Assembly (NCBI RefSeq): GCF_003865135.1
Contig: NZ_BHZC01000001.1
Span: 7,254,001 to 7,318,000, forward strand
Origin: Streptomyces chrestomyceticus JCM 4735
GTDB lineage: Bacteria > Actinomycetota > Actinomycetes > Streptomycetales > Streptomycetaceae
Direction of reading: 5' to 3'
Length of the DNA: 64,000 bases
The stretch's first letter is position 1, and each line of letters begins with the position of its first letter. Of the stretch, positions 53,326 through 62,910 are shown piece by piece. The translations under genes and the position numbers were made by a program. The notes under the pieces were generated by a model. That model had not been told where the DNA came from, ran no database searches, and saw only the letters and a program-made list of their open reading frames with translations.

Positions 53326-54725
53326 TCACACCCCCGGACTCACCGAACTCATGTTGAAGTCCGGGACACGCAGGGCCGGCATCGCCGCGCGGGTGAAGAA
53401 GTCGCTCCACTCCCGAGGCAGCGTCCGCTCCGTACGGCCAGCCTCCACCGCCCGCCCCAGCAGGTCCAGCGGCGACTCGTTGAACCGGAAGTTGTTCACC
53501 TCACCGGCCACCTCGCCGTTCTCGACCAGGTAGACGCCGTCCCGGGTCAGCCCGGTGAGCAGCAGCGTCGCCGGGTCCACCTCGCGGATGTACCACAGGC
53601 ACGTCAGCAGCAGCCCCCGCTCGGTGCCCGCCACCATCTCCTCCAGCGACCGGCTGCCGCCGCCGGCCAGGATCAGGTTGTCCATCCCCGGGGCCACCGG
53701 CAGCCCGGTCAGCCCGGCGCTGTGCCGGGTGGTCACCAGCCGCCGCAGCTCACCGTCGCGGACCCAGTCGGTCGGCTCCAGCGGCAGCCCGTTGTCGAAC
53801 ACGGAGGCGTCGTCACCCGAAACATGAGCCAGCACGAACGGCGCGCACTCCAGCCCCGGGGCGCCCGGGTCGCTGCGCAGCGTCAGCGGCAGCTCCGCGA
53901 CCTTCGACCCGACGAGCGTCTCGCCGCCGGGCCGGGAGAAGGCCGTACGGCCCTCCACGGCGTCCCGGCCCGTCGCCGACCACTGCTGGTACACGAGCAG
54001 GTCGGCGACGGCGGACGGCGGCAGCAGGGTCTCGTACCGCCCGGCCGGCAGCTCGACGCGCCGCGCCGCCCAGCCGAGCCGGGTGGCCAGCTCCGCGTCG
54101 ATGGCCAGCGGGTCCGCGTCACGGAAGTCACGCGTCGACAGGCCCGCCCAGGCGGACCGGGTGCGGTCCGGGGACTTGGCGTTCAGCTCCAGCGTCCCGG
54201 TGGGCTGGTCGTGCCGCAGCCGCAGCCCCGTGGACGAGCCGAGATACGACGACACGACCTCGTGGAACGCGAACCCGTACAGCTCCCGCCCCCCGTCCCC
54301 GGCCCGCTTGAACGACTCGCCCAGCGCCGGCGCGAAGGCGTCGAAGACCGCGGAGGACGTCTCGGCGGGGGCATCGGTGAAGTCCGGCGCCGGCGCCGCA
54401 CCGGACACCAGCGGCGCGGCGTCCTCGGCGGGCCCGGCCGCCCGCGCGGCCGCCTCCGCCTCCCGCACCAGCGGCTCCAGATCGGCGGCGGTCACCGCGG
54501 TCCGCGACACCACACCGGACGCGGTGCCCTGCCCGCCGTCCACGGTGGCGACGACGGTCAGCGACCGCCCCCGGGTGACCCCGTTGGTGGTCAGCGCGTT
54601 ACCGGCCCACCGCAGATTGGCACTGGACCGCTCCTCCGCGATGACCACACAGCCGTCCGCCCGGGACAGCTCCAGGGCCCGCTCGACGATCTCGTGGGGC
54701 GCGTTTCCCCGCGGCGTACGACTCC

Positions 54726-54729
<4 letters not shown>
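53326..54729 (-). CDS. pmbA: TldE/PmbA family metalloprotease subunit (467 aa)
   Basis: TldE/PmbA-like partner of Tld[74 protein letters not shown], and [17 protein letters not shown]. It lacks the HExxH motif, as TldE does. The ATG overlaps the tldD stop by 4 nt (ATGA) after GGGAGGCGGG. TldD/TldE act as a heterodimeric protease on unfolded peptides, including some RiPP precursors in other bacteria. Confidence 0.92.
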
Positions 54730-56258
<1,529 letters not shown>

Positions 56259-56466
56259 GGCGTCCTCCCGTGGTCGGCGCCATGAATCATGCCCTGCCCG
56301 GAGCCCCCGGCCCACCCCGTCGGGGGAAGCCCGCGGGGACGCCTTCTGTAGGGACCCGACAGTGACCGGCGTGCGCGCCTGTCCGGGCTCGATTCTCCGT
56401 ACGAGGCCGGTGACCGATAGTTTCGTAGCGAACGCAGGTCGGACAGGACACGGAAAGGGTGATCTC

Positions 56467-57170
56467 TTGAGCCGCTCGGTTCTGGTCACCGGAGGCAACC
56501 GCGGCATTGGCCTCGCCATCGCCCGGGCCTTCGCCGAGGCAGGCGACAAGGTCGCCATCACCTACCGCTCGGGGAGCCGCCCGAGGGATTTTTGGCCGTG
56601 AAGTGCGACATCACGGACGCCGAGCAGGTCGAGCAGGCCTACAAGGAGATCGAGGAGAAGCACGGCACGGTCGAGGTGCTGGTGGCCAACGCCGGCGTCA
56701 CCCGCGACCAGTTGCTGATGCGGATGTCCGAGGAGGACTTCACCTCGGTCGTCGAAACGAACCTCACCGGCACCTTCCGGGTGGTCAAGCGGGCCAATCG
56801 CGGCATGCTGCGGGCGCGCAAGGGCCGGGTCGTGCTGATCTCGTCCGTCGTGGGCCTGCTGGGCTCCGCGGGCCAGGCGAACTACGCCGCCTCCAAGGCC
56901 GGGCTGGTGGGCTTCGCCCGCTCGCTCGCCCGTGAGCTGGGCAGCCGTAACATCACCGTCAACGTCGTGGCGCCCGGTTTCGTCGACACCGACATGACCC
57001 GCGCGCTCACCGACGAGCAGCGGGAGGGCATCGTGAAGCAGGTGCCGCTGGCGCGCTACGCGCAGCCCGAGGAGATCGCCGCCTCGGTCCGCTTCCTGGC
57101 CTCCGACGAGGCCGCGTACATCACCGGAGCCGTCATTCCCGTCGACGGCGGATTGGGCATGGGTCACTGA
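56467..57170 (+). CDS. fabG: 3-oxoacyl-ACP reductase, frameshifted (234 aa if repaired)
   Basis: NADPH-dependent beta-ketoacyl-ACP reductase of type II fatty acid synthesis. The N-terminus SRSVLVTGGNRGIGLAIARA has the TGxxxGIG motif; NANAGVT-like VANAGVT, N in VETNLTGTF, S in VLISSVVG and YAASKAGL (YxxxK) follow. The frame breaks after ITYRSG; one extra G in the 4-G run at 56571-56574 restores EPPEGFLAVKCDITDAEQ. TTG 56467 follows GGAAAGGG. fabG pairs with fabI 5 bp downstream. Loss of function is unlikely to be tolerated unless another fabG exists, so a sequencing error is likely. Confidence 0.85.
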
Positions 57171-57175
57171 TCAGC

Positions 57176-57946
57176 ATGAGTGGAATCCTCGCAGGCAAGC
57201 GCATTCTGGTCACGGGCGTCATCACTGACGGCTCGATCGCCTTCCACGCGGCCAAGGTCGCGCAGAACGAGGGCGCCGAGGTCATCCTCACCGGCTTCGG
57301 CCGGCTCTCCCTCGTGGAGCGGATCGCCAAGCGGCTGCCCAAGGAAGCGCCGGTCATCGAGCTGGACGTCACCAACCAGGAGCACCTGGACGGCCTGGCG
57401 GACAAGATCCGTGAGCACACCGGCGACGACGGCCGGCTCGACGGCGTGGTGCACTCCATCGCCTTCGGCCCGCAGGGCGCCTTCAACTTCCTGGAGGCGA
57501 ACTGGGAGGACGTGAGCACCGCGGTGCAGGTCTCCGCGTACTCGCTGAAGTCGCTGACCATGGCCTGCCTGCCGCTGATGCCGCAGGGCGGCTCGGTCGT
57601 CGGCATGACCTTCGACGCCCAGATCGCCTGGCCGAAGTACGACTGGATGGGCGTGGCCAAGGCCGCCCTGGAGTCCACCAGCCGGTACCTCGCCCGTGAC
57701 CTGGGCGAGAAGAACATCCGCTGCAACATGGTCTCGGCCGGCCCCATCAAGTCGATGGCCGCGAAGTCCATCCCGGGCTTCGAGGAGCTGGCGGACGTGT
57801 GGAACCACCGTGCCCCCATCGGCTGGGACCTCACCGACCCCGAGCCGGCCGGCCGTGGCGTCGTCGGTCTGCTGTCGGACTTCTTCCCGAAGACCACCGG
57901 CGAGATCGTGCACGTCGACGGCGGCGTGCACATGATGGGCGCCTGA
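57176..57946 (+). CDS. fabI: Enoyl-ACP reductase, InhA/FabI type (256 aa)
   Basis: NADH-dependent last step of fatty acid elongation. Family marks: ILVTGVITDGSIAFHAAK at the N-terminus, VVHSIAFGPQGAF with S94, TFDAQIAWPKYDWMGVAKAAL holding Y155 and K162, and AGPIKSMAAKSIPGFEEL. It is closer to mycobacterial InhA than to E. coli FabI. It lies 5 bp after fabG, forming a two-gene unit typical of actinobacteria, and ends at a strong terminator. Confidence 0.96.
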   Translation: MSGILAGKRILVTGVITDGSIAFHAAKVAQNEGAEVILTGFGRLSLVERIAKRLPKEAPVIELDVTNQEHLDGLADKIREHTGDDGRLDGVVHSIAFGPQGAFNFLEANWEDVSTAVQVSAYSLKSLTMACLPLMPQGGSVVGMTFDAQIAWPKYDWMGVAKAALESTSRYLARDLGEKNIRCNMVSAGPIKSMAAKSIPGFEELADVWNHRAPIGWDLTDPEPAGRGVVGLLSDFFPKTTGEIVHVDGGVHMMGA

Positions 57947-57964
57947 CGCCCGCAAGAGCCCAGA

Positions 57965-58000
57965 ACGCTGCCCGCCCCGGTCCGCCGGGGCGGGCAGCGT
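57965..58000. terminator. Terminator between fabI and the GntR gene
   Basis: ACGCTGCCCGCCCCGG (57965-57980), loop TCCG, CCGGGGCGGGCAGCGT (57985-58000). Perfect 16-bp stem between convergent genes. Confidence 0.9.
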
Positions 58001-58014
58001 GCGTTGTACGGGGC

Positions 58015-58698
58015 TCAGCCACCCGCCCGGGAGCCGAGCCGGCAGCCGTAGGGGTGGGCGCTCGCCTCGGCCGCGGCCCGTTCGTCGTCGCCCGCGCGGA
58101 TCGCCGCCACCAGCCGTGCGTGGTCCACGTGCGCCTCGGGCCGCAGTACGTCGCCCACGTCGGCGCGCAGGAATTCGCGCAGTACGCCGCCGAGGTCGGC
58201 GTACAGCTCGGCCAGCACGTCGTTGTGCGAGGCCGCGACGACCGCCATGTGCAGTGTCGCGTCGGCCTCCACGAAGGCGGTCGCCGCGCCGGACTCCCAG
58301 GCCCGCTCGCGCCGCTCCAGCGCGGCGTCGAGCTGCCGCAGGTCCTGGTCGGTGCGGCGCCGGGCGGCCAGCCGCGCCGCTGTCGCCTCCAGCGCGCTGC
58401 GCAGCTCCGCCACGTGCCCGGGGTCGGCGTCCGCGAAGCGGCGGTTCATCACCCCGGCCAGTTCGCTGGTCGCGGCCACGTACGTGCCCGAGCCCTGGCG
58501 GATGTCCAGCAGGCCGTTGTGCGCCAGGGCCCGTACGGCCTCGCGGACGGTGTTGCGGGCCACCCCGAGCTGTTCGACCAGTTCGGGCTCGGTCGGAATG
58601 CGGGAGCCCACCGGCCATTCGCCGGACGTGATCTGCGCCCGTAGCTGGGTGATCACCTGGTCCGCCAGCGCGGAGCGCCGGGGCGAGGTCAGTGGCAT
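58015..58698 (-). CDS. FadR/GntR-family transcriptional regulator (227 aa)
   Basis: N-terminal GntR winged helix (ALADQVITQLRAQITSGEWPVGSRIPTE, PELVEQLGVARNTVREAVRAL, GLLDIRQGSGTYVA) and a C-terminal FCD domain (LEATAARLAARRRTDQDLRQLD, FHMAVV-like LHMAVVAASHN). The FCD metal-binding His residues include those in LHMAVVAASHNDV and DHARLVAAI. ATG complement 58696-58698 after GGAGCG. Divergent from an MFS gene it probably represses; a TGGACAG/CTGTCCA dyad overlaps that promoter. Confidence 0.9.
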   Translation of the reverse strand: MPLTSPRRSALADQVITQLRAQITSGEWPVGSRIPTEPELVEQLGVARNTVREAVRALAHNGLLDIRQGSGTYVAATSELAGVMNRRFADADPGHVAELRSALEATAARLAARRRTDQDLRQLDAALERRERAWESGAATAFVEADATLHMAVVAASHNDVLAELYADLGGVLREFLRADVGDVLRPEAHVDHARLVAAIRAGDDERAAAEASAHPYGCRLGSRAGG

Positions 58699-58801
58699 GT
58701 CAGCGCTCCAGAAGGACGGGAACCGGAAGTCCGGCAGGGGGCATCGCGAGAGGATAGCGAGCGCCGGAGCCGGGGGGCCGGGAGCCCGGGAGGAAAAACA
58801 C

Positions 58802-58840
58802 TGGACAGTCATTCATCCCATGATTCTATGATGCTGTCCA
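58802..58840 (+). promoter_or_regulatory. Promoter and putative GntR operator of the MFS gene
   Basis: TATGAT (58827-58832) is a near-consensus -10, 7 bases before the ATG at 58840, implying a leaderless transcript. TGGACA (58802-58807) is a possible -35 at 19-bp spacing. TGGACAG (58802-58808) and CTGTCCA (58834-58840) form a dyad framing the promoter, 32 bp between arm starts. Confidence 0.6.
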
Positions 58841-60165
58841 TGACAGACGACTCCCTCGCGACCCTCGGCCCCGGCACCGGGGCCCCGGACACCCCGCCGG
58901 AGCGGCGCCCGGCCGACGGGTCCGGGCCCGCCGCGGCGCCGGAGCCGGCCCGCGCCCCGGCCGTCCGGCGAGGGCTGCCGTTCCTCATGGTCGCCGGCCT
59001 GGCCCTGGCCGCCCTCAACCTCCGCCCCGCCATCACCAGCCTCGGCCCGCTCATGGAAGAGGTCCGGTCCGGCCTGGGCATGAGCGCCACCGTGGCCGGG
59101 CTGCTCACCTCCGTACCCGCCCTGTGCTTCGCGGTCTTCGGCACCGCCGCGCCGCGGCTGGCCCGGCGCTTCGGCCCGGGCGCGGTCGTCTGCGCGGGCA
59201 TGGCCGCGATCGCCATCGGTGTCGTCGTACGGCCCTACACCGGCAGCACCGCCGGCTTCCTCGCCGCCACCGCGCTGGCCCTCGCGGGCATCGCGGTCAG
59301 CAACGTCCTGCTGCCGGTGGTCATCAAGACCTGGTTCCCGGACCGGGTCGGCCCGCTGACCGGCCTGTACTCGATGGCGCTCGCCCTGGGCAGCGCGCTC
59401 GCCGCGGCGCTGACCGTCCCCGTCACGACCGTACTCAGCGGGAGCTGGCAGTCCGGGCTCGCGGTGTGGGCGGTGCTCGCCGTCCTCGCCGTCCTGCCCT
59501 GGCTCACGGTCGTCCGCGGCCGCCGGGCGGCGGACGGCACGGGCGCCCGGGGGCCCGCCGTACCGGCCGCCACGCTGCGGGTGAGCACCTCGCCGACCGC
59601 CTGGGCACTGGCCGTCTTCTTCGGCCTCCAGGCCACCGCCGCCTACATCACGATGGGCTGGATGGCGCAGATCTTCCGCGACGCCGGGGTCCCGGCGGGC
59701 ACCGCGGGCGTGCTGCTCGCCGTCACCATGGCGATCGGCATACCGCTGTCCTTCGTCCTGCCGCGGGTGGCCGCCCGGATGCGCAACCAGGGACCGCTGG
59801 CCGTCGGACTCGGCCTGTGCGGGCTGGCCGGTTACGCCGGACTGTGGCTGGCCCCGGCCTCCGGCGCCTGGCTCTGGACGCTGCTGATGGGCATCTCCAA
59901 CTGCTCCTTCCCGCTGGCCCTCACCATGATCGGAATGCGCTCGCGCAGCGCCGAAGGCGTCGTACGGCTGTCCGCCTTCGTACAGAGCGTCGGCTACCTG
60001 ATCTCCATCCCCGGGCCGCTGCTGGTGGCCGCGCTCTACCAGCACAGCGGCGGCTGGGGGCTGCCCATCGCGCTGATGGCCGGGCTGATGGTGCCCCAGA
60101 TGGCCGTCGGGATGCTCGCGGGCCGGGACCGCCGGATGGAGGACGAGGCCGAGGTGCGACACTGA
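58840..60165 (+). CDS. MFS transporter, CynX/NimT-type (441 aa)
   Basis: Twelve hydrophobic helices: LPFLMVAGLALAALNLRPAITSLGPLM is the first, with the CynX-type N-R-P motif. VLLPVVIKTWFPDRVGPLTGLY and FGLQATAAYITMGWMAQIFRD are typical of the cyanate/nitroimidazole group. The ATG at 58840 was chosen over 58828 and 58831 because TATGAT at 58827-58832 implies transcription starts at about 58840. Divergent FadR-type regulator next door. Substrate unknown. A small membrane protein gene follows at 5 bp. Confidence 0.88.
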   Translation: MTDDSLATLGPGTGAPDTPPERRPADGSGPAAAPEPARAPAVRRGLPFLMVAGLALAALNLRPAITSLGPLMEEVRSGLGMSATVAGLLTSVPALCFAVFGTAAPRLARRFGPGAVVCAGMAAIAIGVVVRPYTGSTAGFLAATALALAGIAVSNVLLPVVIKTWFPDRVGPLTGLYSMALALGSALAAALTVPVTTVLSGSWQSGLAVWAVLAVLAVLPWLTVVRGRRAADGTGARGPAVPAATLRVSTSPTAWALAVFFGLQATAAYITMGWMAQIFRDAGVPAGTAGVLLAVTMAIGIPLSFVLPRVAARMRNQGPLAVGLGLCGLAGYAGLWLAPASGAWLWTLLMGISNCSFPLALTMIGMRSRSAEGVVRLSAFVQSVGYLISIPGPLLVAALYQHSGGWGLPIALMAGLMVPQMAVGMLAGRDRRMEDEAEVRH

Positions 60166-60169
60166 AGCC

Positions 60170-60286
60170 ATGCCAGTGCTCGAACCGAATCCGCCGGGCG
60201 GACAGAAGAAGCTGCTCCTCGTCCTGGGCGCGATGCTCGCCGTGACCGCCGTCATCGCCGTCATCGCGAGCCTCGCCTCACCCTGA
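60170..60286 (+). CDS. SGM_5486-type small transporter-associated protein (38 aa)
   Basis: MPVLEPNPPGGQKK followed by one transmembrane helix LLLVLGAMLAVTAVIAVIAS and LASP. It starts 4 bp after the MFS stop. From memory this matches the small proteins named SGM_5486 family transporter-associated protein in Streptomyces. It is likely translated with the transporter and may stabilise or regulate it. Confidence 0.75.
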   Translation: MPVLEPNPPGGQKKLLLVLGAMLAVTAVIAVIASLASP

Positions 60287-60473
60287 CGTGCCGTACGGAG
60301 GTGGGGACAGCCCCACCGTCCCCTAGGGGGCCAGGGTCAGGGGCAAGTGGGTGGCGTACCGGATGGGAACGGCCCCCGGGGGACCGTAGGTTCGGAGCAC
60401 ACCGTGCCGCTGCGGTGGGCGCGGCCGCACCCCGCGGCCGCGTCGTCCCCGCCGAAGTCCCCGGAGGCCACCG

Positions 60474-60683
60474 ATGTCCGCCGTCTCCAGCAGGCCGTCC
60501 GCCCCCCGCCGCCCGGGCACGCGTACGGGCCTGTCCTGGTGGGCCGTGGCCCTCGCGGTCGTCTCCTTCGGCGCGCTGCTCGCCGTCATGACGGCACCGT
60601 CCACGGCGCACGCGGTGAGCGCGCCCCAGAGCCTGGCGCCCGTGCTCGAATTCCTCGCCCGCCTCGTCGGCATCGCCGGGTGA
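60474..60683 (+). CDS. Small membrane or secreted protein (69 aa)
   Basis: N-terminal Arg/Pro-rich segment, a hydrophobic helix SWWAVALAVVSFGALLAVMTA ending STAHAVSA, which could be a signal peptide or an anchor, then SLAPVLEFLARLVGIAG. GGAGG precedes ATG 60474. No family recognised. A separate promoter is likely in the 187 bp upstream, where no gene is seen. Confidence 0.65.
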   Translation: MSAVSSRPSAPRRPGTRTGLSWWAVALAVVSFGALLAVMTAPSTAHAVSAPQSLAPVLEFLARLVGIAG

Positions 60684-60795
60684 GGGCCGGTGCCATGAGC
60701 CCGGTGACAGCGGCGTCCCGCAGGAGCGTTCACCCTGCGGAGGGAGCCCCTCAACACCTCGCGCCCCGCGCTGCGTTTCGTGCGAAGCTGGACAC

Positions 60796-61314
60796 ATGAG
60801 CGCCGAAACACCTCGCCGGATTGTCCTTCTCCGCCATGCCAAGGCCGACTGGTCGCAGGAGAGCGACCACGAGCGCCCCCTCGCGGAGCGAGGCCGTAAG
60901 GACGCCCCGGTCGCCGGTCACTGGCTGGCCGGAGCCGGGATCACCCCCGACCTGACCCTGTGCTCGACCGCCGCGCGTACGCGCGAGACCTGGAAGCTCG
61001 TCGTGGGCGAGCTGCCGCAGCGCCCGAAGACCGTCTACGACGAGCGGCTGTACGAAGCCTCCCTCGGCGAACTGATCGCTGTGCTGAACGAGACCTCCGA
61101 CGACGTGACCGACCTGATGCTGGTCGGCCACAACCCCGGGATGCACGCCCTCGCCGACGCGCTGGCGGGCGAGGCCGAGGGCGACCTGCTGGCCCGGATG
61201 AACCGCAGCGGCTTCCCGACCTCCGCGATCGCCGTGCTGACCTTCACCGGCTCCTGGAAGACGGTCGAGCACGGCGTCGGCCGCCTGGCCGCGTTCTGGG
61301 CGCCGCACGCCTGA
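60796..61314 (+). CDS. SixA-type histidine phosphatase (172 aa)
   Basis: Histidine phosphatase superfamily, SixA branch: IVLLRHAKADWSQE carries the RHA/RHG catalytic motif near the N-terminus, CSTAARTRETWKL the phosphate-binding Arg, and LMLVGHNPGMHALAD the second catalytic His. SixA relatives remove phosphate from histidine phosphotransfer proteins; in actinobacteria the target is unknown. It ends 23 bp before a strong terminator. Confidence 0.88.
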   Translation: MSAETPRRIVLLRHAKADWSQESDHERPLAERGRKDAPVAGHWLAGAGITPDLTLCSTAARTRETWKLVVGELPQRPKTVYDERLYEASLGELIAVLNETSDDVTDLMLVGHNPGMHALADALAGEAEGDLLARMNRSGFPTSAIAVLTFTGSWKTVEHGVGRLAAFWAPHA

Positions 61315-61337
61315 CCCGGGGGACCCGGCAGCACCGA

Positions 61338-61382
61338 ACGGACGAGGGCTCCGGCGCCGTGTGCGCCGGAGCCCTCGTCCGT
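61338..61382. terminator. 20-bp-stem terminator after the sixA-like gene
   Basis: Perfect arms 61338-61357 and 61363-61382 with a 5-nt loop CGTGT. It lies between convergent genes, left of the MITE-like element. Confidence 0.9.
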
Positions 61383-61408
61383 GTCCGGAGGGAGGGGCGA
61401 GCCCTCAG

Positions 61409-61568
61409 AGCCTGTGTCATAACCCCGGCCGGGCGCCCGCCGCCTGGCACGCACGCTCGCTGTGTTGCCGAAACGCCCACGTAGCTCCGCTACGAAGACG
61501 CTCCGGCGCCTTGCGATCGCACGCACCAGACGACGGGCGCTGATCCGACCGGGGTTATGACATAGGCT
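61409..61568. mobile_element. MITE-like 160-bp palindromic element with target-site duplication
   Basis: Terminal inverted repeats AGCCTGTGTCATAACCCCGG at 61409 and, at the other end, the complement of AGCCTATGTCATAACCCCGG ending at 61568. Similarity continues inwards to a central ACGTAGCTCCGCTACG stem, so the whole element is one imperfect palindrome. CTCAG flanks both sides (61404-61408 and 61569-61573) as a 5-bp target duplication. No ORF. The right CTCAG contains the serB stop codon. Probably mobilised by a transposase encoded elsewhere. Confidence 0.8.
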
Positions 61569-61569
61569 C

Positions 61570-62817
61570 TCAGTCGTCGTGGGTGTCCGCAGCCTCGACC
61601 TCTTCGCGGGTGATGCCCAGCAGATACAGCACGGTGTCCAGGAACGGCACGTTCACCGCCGTGTGCGCGGCCTGCCGCACCAGCGGCTTGGCGTTGAAGG
61701 CGACGCCCAGGCCCGCCGCGTTCAGCATGTCCAGGTCGTTGGCGCCGTCGCCGATCGCGACGGTCTGCGCGAGCGGCACACCGGCCTCGTGCGCGAAGCG
61801 GCGCAGCAGCCGCGCCTTGCCCGCCCGGTCCACGATCTCGCCGGTCACCTTGCCGGTGAGCTTGCCGTCCACTATCTCCAGCGTGTTGGCGGACGCGAAG
61901 TCCAGCCCCAGCTCCTCCTGGAGCGCGTCGGTGACCTGGGTGAACCCGCCCGAGACGACACCGACTTGGTACCCCAGGTGCTTCAGGGTGCGCACGAGCG
62001 TCCGCGCGCCGGGAGTCAGCCGTACCTCCTTGCGCACCAGCTCCACCACTCCCGCGTCCAGCCCCTTCAGCAACGCGACGCGGGCGTGCAGCGACTCCTC
62101 GAAGTCCAGCTCGCCGCGCATGGCCGCCGCGGTGACCTCGGCGACCTCCTGCTCGCAGCCCGCGTGCGCCGCGAACAGCTCGATGACCTCGTCCTGGATG
62201 AGGGTGGAGTCGACGTCCATGACGACCAGCCGCTGCGCCCGGCGCTGGAGCCCCGAGGCGACCACCGCGACATCCACGCCGAGCGCGGCCGCCTCGGTGG
62301 CCAGCGCGGTGCGCAACGGCTCGGTCGGGGTGCCGGAGACCGCGAACTCGACGGCGGTGACGGGGTACTTGGCGAGCCGGAAGATACGGTCGATGTTGCC
62401 GCCGGTGCCGGTGATCGCGGCGGCGATGGCGGCGGTGGACTCCGCGGTGAGCGGGTGGCCGAGCACGGTGACGTGCGAGCGGCCGGTGCCGCGCGGCCGG
62501 TTGTCGCCGATCCCCGAGATGATCTCGGCCTGGAGGTTCAGCGACTCGGCCCAGCTATGCACGGTGGCCCGCAGGTCGCCCTCGGTGACGCCGGACGAGC
62601 CGCCGGCCGGGACGGGGGAGGTGATCAGGACGCACAGCACGATGCGGCCCCGGGTGACCACCTGCTCGATGTCGACGACGTCGACGGAGTAGGCGGCGAG
62701 AGTGTCGAAGAGGCCGGCGGTGATGCCGGGCCGGTCCTTGCCGAAGATCTTGACGAGAAGGGTCGGTACGTCGTCGCCCGGTACGGCGGTGGCAGGCGGG
62801 ATCTGCGATGCGCTCAT
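61570..62817 (-). CDS. serB: Phosphoserine phosphatase (415 aa)
   Basis: Final step of serine synthesis. An N-terminal ACT domain (LLVKIFGKDRPGITAGLFDTL) is followed by a second ACT-like region (SHVTVLGHPLTAEST) and a HAD phosphatase with motif I VVMDVDSTLIQDE (D201, D203), motif II GVVSGGFTQV, and GDGANDLDMLNAAGLGVAFNAKP. Two N-terminal regulatory domains are usual in actinobacterial SerB and may sense serine. A MITE-like element abuts the stop codon. Confidence 0.95.
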   Translation of the reverse strand: MSASQIPPATAVPGDDVPTLLVKIFGKDRPGITAGLFDTLAAYSVDVVDIEQVVTRGRIVLCVLITSPVPAGGSSGVTEGDLRATVHSWAESLNLQAEIISGIGDNRPRGTGRSHVTVLGHPLTAESTAAIAAAITGTGGNIDRIFRLAKYPVTAVEFAVSGTPTEPLRTALATEAAALGVDVAVVASGLQRRAQRLVVMDVDSTLIQDEVIELFAAHAGCEQEVAEVTAAAMRGELDFEESLHARVALLKGLDAGVVELVRKEVRLTPGARTLVRTLKHLGYQVGVVSGGFTQVTDALQEELGLDFASANTLEIVDGKLTGKVTGEIVDRAGKARLLRRFAHEAGVPLAQTVAIGDGANDLDMLNAAGLGVAFNAKPLVRQAAHTAVNVPFLDTVLYLLGITREEVEAADTHDD

Positions 62818-62910
62818 GGTGCTCTTACGGTAACCGGCCCGGGCCGGCCGCCGTACAGGTGTCCGTGGTCCGGACGGCCCCCTGCTCGGCGCCCGGCCCG
62901 GCCTCGCTGC

